Source of the DNA: Citrus sinensis
Lineage: Eukaryota; Streptophyta; Magnoliopsida; Sapindales; Rutaceae
Length of the DNA: 64,000 nt
Reading direction: 5' to 3'
Assembly: GCF_022201045.2 (NCBI RefSeq)
Contig: NC_068564.1
Span: forward strand, 29,541,001-29,605,000
A model generated the notes under the pieces. It was given only the letters and a program-made list of their open reading frames with translations, was not told the origin of the DNA and ran no database searches. Positions 49,035 through 60,031 of the stretch are shown one piece after another. Each line of letters starts with the position of its first letter. Position 1 is the first letter of the stretch. Made by a program: the position numbers and the translations under genes.

Positions 49035-50588
49035 GGTCCTTATGTCTATCTTTAATATGAGTATGATGATACGAAGACGGAAAATATCAGTAGCAACATA
49101 ACGGACATTAGTACTGTAGTGCCAGCTGGCAACAACAATTTGCATTAGAAAAAATACACGAGACCTGATAGAACCATGGACCTAACCCAATCGTAATCAA
49201 TAAAATGTAAAATTGGCTATGGCCGATGCGCCCTTTTGTCAGATCCGATACTTCTGAAAGTTGCAGAATTGATGAGATAACGGGCCACACCACACACATC
49301 CAGAACCTTCTCTCAAGACTCCAAAAAATTTACCACAGGGCCCCCGGCGCCCTGGCCCAGGCCCCTTGTCTTGCTTGTTCAATTGGCACATGGCCTCTCA
49401 AAACTCTTCTTCGTCACTCCACAAACGAGGGGATTGCGTAAGTGAATTGCTCACCTTCATTCGTATGGACCAAAAGAAAATCAAGGACTTATCCAGAACA
49501 AAAATTTAAAGGAGAACCGAAAAAAAAAAAAAAAGAAATTGCCCGTCTTAAATTGGTCATAAATGAGTTGATCCAATTCGTCAAAAATCTCTAGTACACT
49601 AACATTTTGGACGATGATTTAGGGTGCGTTTAGAATTGAAGTGTTGTAGATTTTAAACTATAATTATTATAAAAAAAATATTATAATTATAAAATAAAAT
49701 TTAATAATATATAATAAATATAAATTTTAAATAATAATTTTGAGATATAATAAATTTTTCATTATATAAATAAAAAATTATATCAACATAATTTTTAAAC
49801 TATAATAATTAATATTTACTAAATATTTTAATACTATAACTTTTAAATTATAGCTGGACAACATCAATATCAAACACATTCCTAATTCTTAATGCGGCTT
49901 CAGCCTCAGCCTCAGCCTCAGCCTCTCGCCCGTAAACAGGAAAAAGTTGTTTGAGGAAGGACAGACTTGACGTGGTCTACTCACCAGTGCATTAGTGCCT
50001 CAAAAAAGCAGTCTTTTTGTTTCTGGGAATTATCTCATCAGATCTCTATTCTGTGCTTACTCTTTTATGTACGAGTCATTTCCATATCAAGTACCTTTTC
50101 TAATAAGCCATTTTACACAGCTGGCAAAGCTGATAATAATATACTCCAAATGGCAAAATAACACATTTTTCACATACATCACTGGTTGTGAGATCCCTTT
50201 TATCCTCCCCCTTCCATAAATGCACCTTAAACAATCAAGAAACAAGTTTTGTAGACCCGTTAATGAAAAATAAAATTTTCTCCACTGGCTTCCACAGATG
50301 CATAATTTGCAGCACAAGCAAAATCAATAAGAACATCAAAGATGAGATATTTTCGTCAGTCAATCAAATTTTCTGATTTACAACACAATACATTAAACTT
50401 AAAAAAATTGAGACGTTCATATAACCAAATTCCCATCAGTTCCGGCACCATATAATTACTGCATGCTTATAATCTAAACAACAAAAACAGAATTCCCCTG
50501 TTCCATATTTTGTTGTGCTAAAAATTAATAATATTTACCTGTGATTTTGCAATAAGAAAAAAAGAAAAAGAAAGGAAATGAAAATGAT
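49035..50588. other. Spacer with a possible MITE
   Basis: About 49618-49885 is bounded by tagggtgcgtttagaa and, complemented, taggaatgtgtttgata, resembling a short hAT MITE without a clear duplication. A short GCCTCA repeat lies near 49899-49925. No gene supported; the 49226-49441 and 49967-50219 open frames have no domain. Confidence 0.45.
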
Positions 50589-51041
50589 TCAGCGAGACAG
50601 AGCCGAAAAGCAACTCCCGGATCGAACCAGCGGGGAAGCAGCCTTAACCTTTTCAATATGAGGCAACACACCGCTGGAGTTGGAGCGGAGGGCTCTCGGA
50701 GAATGAGAATCCAAGCTTCTTCTCAAGATTCTTCCCATCACAGAGATGGGGTGCTCCGTTTCACTCAGGGTCGGAGGAGTCGACGATGATCTGAAGTCCT
50801 TGCAGAAGCTGATGTGACGGTCCAGAGCTTCTTCGGTGGATATGAGCCTATCTGATCTCAGCACCTCGTCCTTCACAGCCTCGGCACATAGCCCGCATAT
50901 CCAGCGCCCCTTGTAGCGGTCCCTCACCCGCACAATATACGCAGGGGTGCAATCCTCTGTGAACCCACATGAGTCACATTTCACTGCCTCCACTTCCACT
51001 TGAGGACTCTGTTTTGCTGTATCTGAACCTGAAATTGCCAT
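50589..51041 (-). CDS. DUF1677 family protein
   Basis: An intronless 150-residue frame. The conserved core is at about 20-75: VKCDSCGFTEDCTPAYIVRV, then KGRWICGLCAEAVKDEV and an RLISTEEALDRHISFCKDF segment, which is the plant DUF1677 signature. The C..C....C and C..C pairs look like a zinc-ribbon-type metal site (inference). The Ser-rich C-terminal half (about 80-150) is poorly conserved and ends in LVRSGSCFSALSR, a motif frequent in the family. The biochemical role is unknown. A TATA box lies upstream at 51198-51204. Confidence 0.93.
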   Translation of the reverse strand: MAISGSDTAKQSPQVEVEAVKCDSCGFTEDCTPAYIVRVRDRYKGRWICGLCAEAVKDEVLRSDRLISTEEALDRHISFCKDFRSSSTPPTLSETEHPISVMGRILRRSLDSHSPRALRSNSSGVLPHIEKVKAASPLVRSGSCFSALSR

Positions 51042-51197
51042 TACTTCTTTTGTAGCTGAGCATTGAACTTGAACTTAATTTCTCTGCCTCTTTGTGTTCT
51101 TCTTTTGTTTTGTTTTTCCGTTGCCTCCTTGTTATAATATGTGGCTGAAACTGTAGCTGCTGCTATGGAAGGCGGAGGAAGGAAGGAAGGTAGAGGG

Positions 51198-51204
51198 TTT
51201 TATA
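51198..51204 (-). promoter_or_regulatory. TATA box of the DUF1677 gene
   Basis: Minus-strand TATAAAA about 157 bases before the ATG, within a cleaner promoter-like context than its surroundings. Predicted leader about 125 bases. Confidence 0.45.
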
Positions 51205-52531
51205 ATAGAAGGGGTGTGTGAGTGTGACTTGTCCTTTCCTAAATTACAAAATGCTTCCATGTTAGTGGTTTTGTCATGAAACTCTCTTATTTATTAAATA
51301 TTTTCTTACGGGGGAGGTTACGAAACATGGTCAAATTTTCAAACCTTTCACCCTTGCAGATTTAAAATTTCCCCAAATGTTCCATGTATGATTGGCTTTC
51401 GACAAACTTAACAAAAGGTTTATTATATGGGCATGGCAAAGACTCTTATCTTCCATAATCGAATGAATTGAGGCTCCCCTGAGTGTAGTAGATTTACAGA
51501 TACTATAAATCATGTTATAATTGTACGAATACTCTCAATAGACCACTGATTCTAATGTTAGACGATACTTGCTGTAAAAATTGTGTCACTTGTGATATTA
51601 ACCGTGCAAGTATAACGTTGGTGTTTTTACAAAATTTTCATAGAATGAATCAGATTAATGAATTTCAGAAATTTAAAAATTATTCTATACTAAAATATAT
51701 TTTACAAATACGAAGAATGCGACGTTGGTTGTGGTTGGGATGCAGAGGGGTCAATTCTATTTAGGCTAGTACCTCGAGCTGTATCTGTAGAGCACCCGCA
51801 GCCTAATGAATGATTTACGTTGTGGAGTTGTGCGACGGCCAGAGGGGTTTGGCATATGCAAAACCTGCGGCTGATAGGATTTCAGTTTTTTCTTAAGTTC
51901 TCGTTTTGGCCAGAATGCCACCACAAGTGCACATTACACTACGCCTTTGCAGGACGCTGCAGGTTAATTGTTCATGCAAATTTCATTCGTTCTACTCGTC
52001 AAGCCAGCGCATGACCAAAAGTCTCTAAACCGATCGAATGAAAGCAACGTGTGGCGAGGGCAAATTAAGTAACTGGGATATATGCTGCAAAAGACATCGT
52101 CACAGAGATGCTCAACACATTACACTCGAGGACGAACGTGTTCCATTCACGTGACGGATAATATATTTATAACAAGTATATGACGTGGCCAGAAGACAAA
52201 ATCTATTAATAATTTTAATTACATGCACTCTCAGTCTCAGTGATGCGCGTATGCAGTATGCTAATGCATGTCGCGCTTTGAGGAAGGATTTTGCAAGTTA
52301 AATCTTATTTTGAGGAAGGCTTTTGTAGGTTTTATCTTATTTTCTTATTGAAACAATAATATAACAAATGCGATCATCGCTGATTTTGTTCTGTCTTATT
52401 TTAATAAATTCCATTTAATGCTCTCATATTTAAAGAAAGAACTTATGTAGACCGATCCTCCTACTTCAGTGGATCCCAACGTGGTAGAATCAGTCGTTGG
52501 TGCTTTGTCATTTGGCAAGATAGTGGGTTAC
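51205..52531. other. Intergenic DNA with a small LINE relic
   Basis: Nothing else recognised besides the zf-RVT-like fragment at 51790-51870. The stretch around 51900-52140 is more GC-balanced but has no domain. Confidence 0.45.
51790..51870 (+). pseudogene. LINE zf-RVT-like fragment
   Basis: The plus-strand peptide LWSCATARGVWHMQNLRL resembles the zinc-binding segment that follows reverse transcriptase in plant LINEs (typical form ALWxCxxAxxVW). A stop lies just upstream and the rest of the domain is missing, so this is a short dead piece. Confidence 0.5.
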
Positions 52532-53463
52532 AATATAATGGATGGCAAAAATTCTCATGAAGTGGTCTTTGGAGATTTTCACTAATTGGAGAGGGTACGA
52601 AGAGATTTTATACCCAATTTCTTATTCATGAAAGGGATTAAGACGATTTTTTACCTAACTTTTTATTCGGGGAAGGGATGAAGATGAGCTGGAATCTCCT
52701 TCCTCTCCTCATTTTCTCATTTCAATTTTTATCTTATTTTTCTATAATTATTAGTGAGTAAAATAAAAACTTAAATTGTAAAATATTAAATATTGGTGTA
52801 AATAACAAATATCAAAATATTTATAAAATAATACAATTATTAGTTAAAATAAAAACTTTAATGTAATTTAGACTTAACCACAACCTAAAGCCCACAATCT
52901 CACAAGCTCACAATCCACAAATCAAATTCTAAGCCACTTTCTCATTGTCTCACTTATTCACGCCCTATCTAAGCACCTAGTTCATCCTCGTCTTATCATA
53001 ACATAGCAGCACGTCACGTTGTTGATGGCTGAGTAACTCAACTTATTGCAACATTAGCCAACAACCCTTCTCGCGACATTCGTTGCAACATAATTAATGG
53101 TCAAGGGGTATCATTCCTTATGGATAGTGCGCACGTCAATATTGTATAAAAATCACATTATTTGAATTTTGTTTTGAAAATCATTATTTGAATATCATAT
53201 ATATATATAAATTGATGGAGTAGAATGAAATAATACCCATTCATGATCATGATCATTTTATTTTATATATTTTTAGACTAATGTGATTAAATTACGTTTA
53301 AAAAGATATCAATTATTTAGGGATCCCTCTGGTATCCCTATTATCATTCGAGGAGGGAATGAGAATCTCAATTCTGACATGGATAGAGACATATGCAAAA
53401 GATTAGGGATGAGTACGATTATTTTTATCCTTTCCCCTCCCTACTGCCATCCCTAAATATAAG
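52532..53463. mobile_element. hAT-like element, about 916 bases, left end trimmed
   Basis: From ggatggcaaaaattctcatg at 52540 to ctccctactgccatcccta at 53455, bounded by aatataat and aatataag (7 of 8). The right end complemented is tagggatggcag, and the left lacks the first two or three bases. The inner ggagagggtacgaagagattt and ggaatctccttcctctcctc stretches are low-quality inverted copies. Family membership is by similarity of ends with the 48.6-kb MITE. Confidence 0.55.
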
Positions 53464-55970
53464 ATCACGAGACCTACCAAAATTTAACATTAAAAATTTA
53501 TAGGACCTATTAGGCTGTTAAATGACAAAATATTAATGACTGGTCCTACCACCTTAAGAAGGAAGACAAGGCATTAAAAATAGACAAATTTCAAAGGACC
53601 GGTCTACACAAGTCATCTTCTATATTAAAAGTAGACAAATATAAGAGGAAGAAGGTCCAAAGAGTTCTTGGTTCCTCAATATTTCTCATTTTTACCACAC
53701 AGTCCCTGAATTTTTCAAATCACACATTGTATCTTTGATACAAAACTAACAAAGTTTTTGAGTTCTTTTGTCAAAAGATAAACAAGGGTTTGCATATTAA
53801 AGTTTGAACAATATTTATCCTTTAATAGTAAAGTTTGAACAATAAAGTTACAATATTGAAGACATAACGAGGGATTAAATAAAATCAGGCACTAAGTGAT
53901 AAAAAAAGAAAAGAAAAGAAAAGAATTAAAGCCCTAAGGCTCATTCTCCGAATCTCAAAATAACATCTAGCATTCATTCTTTTTCCTTTTGGATTTGTTT
54001 TAGTACCTTCTATTTTTCCGCTTTTGTACAGGTTGGGGAAAATATTAGAGGATGATATTACAATGATTTATGTAATTTAATAATATGGTTGGGGTAGGGT
54101 CGAGGTCATTCTATAAGAGACTTAAATTTTTCCTTTTATTAAAATAATTATATACAAGGGATATCGCATTTATCAAGCTAGATTATACTATGTAGTTTAA
54201 ATATTTTATTTATTTTTATTTATTTTACTTAAGAAAGCATGCTATATTCTTTATTTTCCCCCCTTCAAATGCCGATATATTACGTCAAAATTGTGATGAT
54301 ATATTTACAATCAAATATCTATTGGCACTCAATTCAATTAATTTACCAAAATACATTTCTGATTTCTACTCTCAATAATTAAAAGGAATATATTTGTTTT
54401 ACCCACAAATTTATAAGAATGATATCAACTCTTAGGGGAGGAGGAAACCAACACAAGACTGGGACTCCACCCATGGGGCGTAATTGCAAGTGGGCAGAAA
54501 ACACGTTATATGAAACGAAGCGTGTTTAGCCTAGAGATGGATCCAACACAGAATTGAGTTGTGATCAACTCTTTCTAATAATGTACCGTATGTGCATAAT
54601 AATATAAAGTTAAAATTTAATTACTTTTATATTTTTATATTCTTATCTAATAATTACTAATTGTATCTCAGCACTGAATCTAAGTCCATTTAGCCCATCC
54701 TATGCCTTTAATACAGTGAAGAAGCAAATTACAATTATTAATAGAACTTATAAACCTACTCATCATCTCTTATAAAATCACATTAGCTAGGCTAGAGGAT
54801 ACTTGCTAATATTACCGACCTGAACACTTCGACCCTCAAATTAAAGCAAAAGCTCTTTAATTATTATAGGCTCTTTTTTTTTATCCTATTTCAACCTCGA
54901 ATTGAAGATCAAACAAAGAGTCGTTTTTCTTACCTTTGAATGAGAGTATAGTGGAAGTCTATCATCCCATTCATTTTTTAGTTATAATTCTTGCAAATGA
55001 TGTGAGACACTGATCAATTATTTTTATCTGTACATACTTTTAATCAATTTTATTCTTAACCATTATCATATTTATATATTTTTTTCATCTTATGTTTACT
55101 CGGTATTTTCTACATCTCGTATAGCCGACGGAGTTGTCGAGTTTTTTGCGTCCACAAAATCATGCCCTTTTCTTACTAGTAGAAGTAAATTAAGTTTTGA
55201 TATGGGCTGGGTTTCCTTGAAAGATGCTTGGGCATTCAAAAACAAAATTAGTGATATTTATTTCTGTATTTTTAAATAATATATATATTTTTTAAGGAAT
55301 GGTGTTATCTACACTTTAATGACTAGGATCCTCCTACGATATGCACTGTTTATGTGTGAGGATATATTTTACATTAAATATAAGATAGATATTGCCTAAA
55401 AAGTATTATTAACACTTTAATATTTAGTACACTCATTTATTAAATTTAAATTATAAATTTTTACCATGTACTCTCAATATATCTTTTTCCTTTATCTCTC
55501 TCTTTTTTTTTTTTTAATATTGCACACCGTGCATGTATAACATGAAAATGTCTGATAAAAGATATTTCATTGCTTTCTAGATTTTTATACTCAAACTAAT
55601 CTAACACTTCAAGAACTCTGTTCACTATGTAAATGGTTCTCTTTCTTTTGCCAAATAACTGTGTTTCTCATTTGGTTGGGCTTCATGGATGATTGTTTCA
55701 TAATATTTGTGTTTTGTTTTTATTTTATTTTTTTTAATGTAGGAAACCAGCTTAAATCTTTTAGATTTATAGGTAAATTATTGAGTCAGTTGCTTTTAAT
55801 ATCTCCATTTTATCAAGACATAGAAGCCACGGTTTATGTTAAAAGAGTATTATCTACTAAAAATAATTTATTTTGATTTAATTAAACTAAGTTGTCCTTT
55901 GTAGTATGTTACTCTAAAGATATTCTAGTAATATTAATTTATTACAATTAAAGTGTATAAAATATTATTT
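53464..55970. other. Intergenic AT-rich DNA
   Basis: No gene or delimited repeat recognised. The open frame at 55661-55876 is Phe-rich low complexity. Confidence 0.55.
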
Positions 55971-57373
55971 AGAGAGGTGGGCTTATTTGAACCCACCAAA
56001 CTGCTCATTAAACTCACCTTTGAAAATAATTTTTAATTATTAAAATCCTCCTAAAATAAATTATAGCTTTGGACACTAAATATGGTTTAAAACAAAAAAA
56101 AAATCTTTACTCTTTGAACCATCTTTATATTCAATATTATGATATTTTTCTTAAACCATAACTTGATATTTTTTATTTACATTAATCTTATAAAGCATTT
56201 AAAGTAATACATATTAGTTTTACGGAGGAGAAAATTAATGTGATGTCCGAATCGAAATTAACTAAACATAAACTTTGGTTACATCATTAATTCTCCTGTT
56301 GATACTGATGGTATGGCTTTACCTGATTATTACGATATTATCAAAAATCCAGTGGATCTTGCCACTTAAGTCGAAATTGTTCAAGAATTTGTACAATACT
56401 ACGATTCACTGGTGAGCTTTGTAGTTGATATTGATTTTCCAGCTTTTTTAAAATTGCATTTGAACAAAAAAATTTTAAACCTAATTGGTTTGTTCGTAAA
56501 TAATTTACTAAGTAATTTGTTTGTAAATGAATTTAATGGGTTTAATTAGTAACGCAATAAAATATAAGGGTGAGACTATTTGAATCCACCAAACTACTTA
56601 CTAAACTCGCATTTGAAAGTAAATTTTAATTATTAAAATATCCCTAAAGTAAATTATAATCTTAGACGCTAAGAGGTAGTTAATTTTTTTTTTTAACTCT
56701 TTGGACATTTTTGTCCATTCCACGTTATGTTATTGTTCTTAATTGATATTCTTTATTTAGTCCTCTTTTCTTCTCATCAACATTAAATCTCTGTGGAGTT
56801 GGAGAAGACAAAGGAAGAATCAAGTGCAGGAACTACTAGAGACTCTTTCCAGATTGAACTACTGAATATTGGATTTGATTTCTTCTCCAGAATCAGATAG
56901 TGGTACCGCTCGACTAAGGACTCTAACTTTTACCATTATTAACCCCTCCAGCAGTTTTGCTCCAAAATATATAGTTGAAAATCTTGTTTATTTTCGGTAT
57001 AAAATATTTGAACAATATTGTAGCTTTCAATTTAATAATCTAAAGCATTTAGTAAGGGTTTTTAAACGAATATAATGGATTTAGTGAGTAAAAATGTATT
57101 ATTAATTTATTATGATAATAGGGTTCATTAAGAGTATATTGAGCATTTAAGTAGGATTATTGAGTAAAATTTAAAATTTCAAAAGTAAAGGGTGAGTTTA
57201 TTTAGTAAATGAGTTCAATAAGTTGATTGGTGGATTTAAATAGCCTCACCCTTATTATAACATTTGGGTTTAGTAAGAGTATATTGGGTATATTGGTGAG
57301 TTTATTAAGTAAAATGCACGAGTTTATTTATTAAATGGGTTTATAAAATAGTTTAGTGAGTTCAAACGTCTCT
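55971..57373. mobile_element. Nested inverted-repeat elements carrying gene-fragment sequence
   Basis: Outer ends: agagaggtgggcttatttgaac at 55971 and, complemented, agagacgtttgaactcactaaac ending at 57373. Inner element 56568-57251: gggtgagactatttgaatcc and, complemented, gggtgaggctatttaaatcc. Both belong to one family, because the phrase ccaccaaact...ttactaaactc follows each left end. The inner element is bounded by TAA and TTA, suggestive of a 3-base PIF/Harbinger target but not identical. Class assignment stays open. Confidence 0.55.
56295..56411 (+). pseudogene. Bromodomain-like gene fragment inside a mobile element
   Basis: The plus strand reads PVDTDGMALPDYYDIIKNP, then VDLAT, a stop at 56367-56369, and VEIVQEFVQYYDSL, followed by a splice-donor-like ctg|gtgagc. 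PDYYDIIKNPMDL is the hallmark of the bromodomain acetyl-lysine pocket (ZA loop). The stop and the absence of the rest of the domain show a captured, non-functional piece. Confidence 0.6.
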
Positions 57374-60031
57374 ATTTATCTAAAGTGCAGATAGCCTCAC
57401 GATTTTCAAAAATACACTAATTAAGAAAATAATTAAAGATAAATTTTATTTTATTTTTTTCAATTCTGCATCGGAACGCGCGCGGGCACTCGCCCTCTCA
57501 GGCATCATCATCAGCACACATCCATTCACCATCACTGTCACGACCATCACCACCAAGCTCATCATCATCACCACCATCATCACCACCACCACGACGTACA
57601 ACTTGTCTTCATCACTATCACCACGACCACCAATTTTTTTTTTTCTTTTGTTGCATACTTTTCATTATCCTCTGCACCAAGAAGTGCATCCTGGAAAATA
57701 ATTGGATAGCACCAGGCAGCATTGAAATAACATCATCATCTGTCCGAATGAAATCAAATGACTTCTTCGCGTCAAGCAGAATAGAAGTCCACTAAAGCGC
57801 ATTAGCAACAAAAATATTCATATCAACCGTGACCCATCCTAGCTTAATCACGCCAGAAAACTGGTTCCCTTCATCAAGTAACAACATCCCATTACAACAT
57901 GCGAGAGAAAAGGAAATGAAATTAAAAATTAAAAATGATACTATTTTTAGTTACATTTTTTTTAAAGTAACGGATAATTTCTACTGGTGGAATCAAATAG
58001 TAAAGCATGCTCTCAGTCTGTACATGATGACTTGGGATTAAATCTCTCCACATACTTTCTGATGATCTCAGCCTTGATGATTTTTATTTCTCACGCATGT
58101 GGTTGTTTTAAAAGCTTGATTTTACACCACAATAAACAACATACACGAACCACTGATTGTGCTCAGTGTTTTTAAGGTTTATACTTCCAGTTTGTTAGGG
58201 AGAAGAGAGAGAAGGGGAAAAAAGAGAGAGAGAGAGAGGTTGCGAAAAGAAATTCTATGGACTTGAACATAACAAAAATTAGGGTTTGTGATACCGTTGA
58301 CTTCTAATATGGGGTTGTTTTTAGAGTTTTCTTTTTCCTTCTAGTAATTATACACAAAGATGAAATTGTAATTATATTGAAAGTCATTATACGGGTAGAA
58401 TGAGATGAATAAAACAGTTAAGCCCACTAGAAACAAGAGGTTCAAAATTTAAAACTTTAAAATACTGTTATTGCCTCTCTCCATAATTGAACAAGTTGCA
58501 CAATTCCGACCAACGAAGGTGTCTTAGTCTGTAATTATATCAAAAGATGGGCTCTGTGCCACTGAACGGCAGTGCCGCAGCATCAATATACGGATCGATC
58601 TCCAATGGTTGTTTATACAAATGAAATCTCTGCAAAGTTAATTAAGGCTAGTTTGACTTTGGTGATGGTGAGTTTTGGAAGGAGAGAATGATGATTCGTT
58701 TTGAAATATTCGGTGAACTGAAAATGATAAGAAAGGGGGTACTGATCCCGTCAGCTTTCTTCGAAGTGTTCTCTCCACTTTGACAAAAGTCAAAAGTTAA
58801 AGAATGGATGCCTTCGTCTTAACCGCTCATTTGGTGGTTACGGATCCATTGGTCCAAATGAATTGGCTCTGTGTTCAATATGCTCCAACAATCCTACATT
58901 GCTGGAGCCTTTGCTCATAGATTATTTAGTATCGAAATTGGACCCTTATAGTTTTTACTTTTTAAGTTATAAAAGTATCTAGTAAACACTACTAGTTATA
59001 TATAAAGATGATGTATTATAATATTTTTATTATTTTTATAAAAAATATCATTTAAAAATTATATTTATTATACACTATGAACTTTTATTTCATAATTGTA
59101 ATTTTTTTTTTGCAACAACAACAACAACAATAATAATAATAATTATTATTATTTGTAAAATGAAAATAATAAATACAATAATTAAGATGTAAAAATATTG
59201 ATATACAATGCCAACAGTGGTAATAATAATAATTACTATGTATTAAATAGGTTTCAGATTATTTCTGAAAGTGTTTATCTTCTTAATTAATATTACAATA
59301 ATGCTATGCCTACAGTTGGGATATTTAGTCTGTACATCGAGTGATGTATTAAATGATATGGGATTGTTTAATTAGCTCAAGTTATAACAGTATTTTTAAT
59401 ATTTAAATATTTAAATACTTATTTATCATTAAAATTACGTAACGGTCCCCAATTTCTTATGAACTCTCACTCTTGAAGATCAACTCTGTCAATTTGTCTC
59501 TTTCTTTAAAAATTTCTCTCATTTCAATCGTCACTTCACATAGAACAAAAATTTTCGTGTGAATTTAATTCCCCTCTCAAATTACGTACACACTACAAAT
59601 TAGGTTTAGCCTGGTCTATTATTATAAAATTGTTGGTCCGACCATAATGACAACATTAAAAATCGTAAAACTTTATTTCTAAGAATGAGCTCATTATTAA
59701 CTGCATAGATCACAAAATTAGAATGTAGCGATATAGTGATTATGCTATGTAAGCTTTAACAGTGACAGCCCTCCTCACCAATGACACATGCATATTAGCT
59801 CTTGATTTGATGATATGTTTTGATTATATTAAATATTAGAATCATATATTAAAATTTTCTAATGTTTATTTTAATAATTGATATATGTATGTGTTATTAT
59901 TACTTTCACACATGGAAAAAAAAAATGCTACAACGAAATTAAGCCTGCACACTGGAGCACAGTGAAGATTATTCCCCTATAAATTGTCCACCCGGGGCAT
60001 CAGATTGAAGCATATTTACATCTAGTTAAAA
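57374..60031. other. Intergenic DNA upstream of the SSL gene
   Basis: Includes an interrupted CAT/CAC trinucleotide-rich block near 57500-57630, a GA repeat near 58217-58240 and an AAC/AAT run near 59116-59155. No gene; the 57829-58175 open frames lack domains. Confidence 0.55.
59978..59984 (+). promoter_or_regulatory. TATA box of the SSL gene
   Basis: TATAAAT in a cccctataaattg context, 48 bases before the ATG at 60032. Confidence 0.55.
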
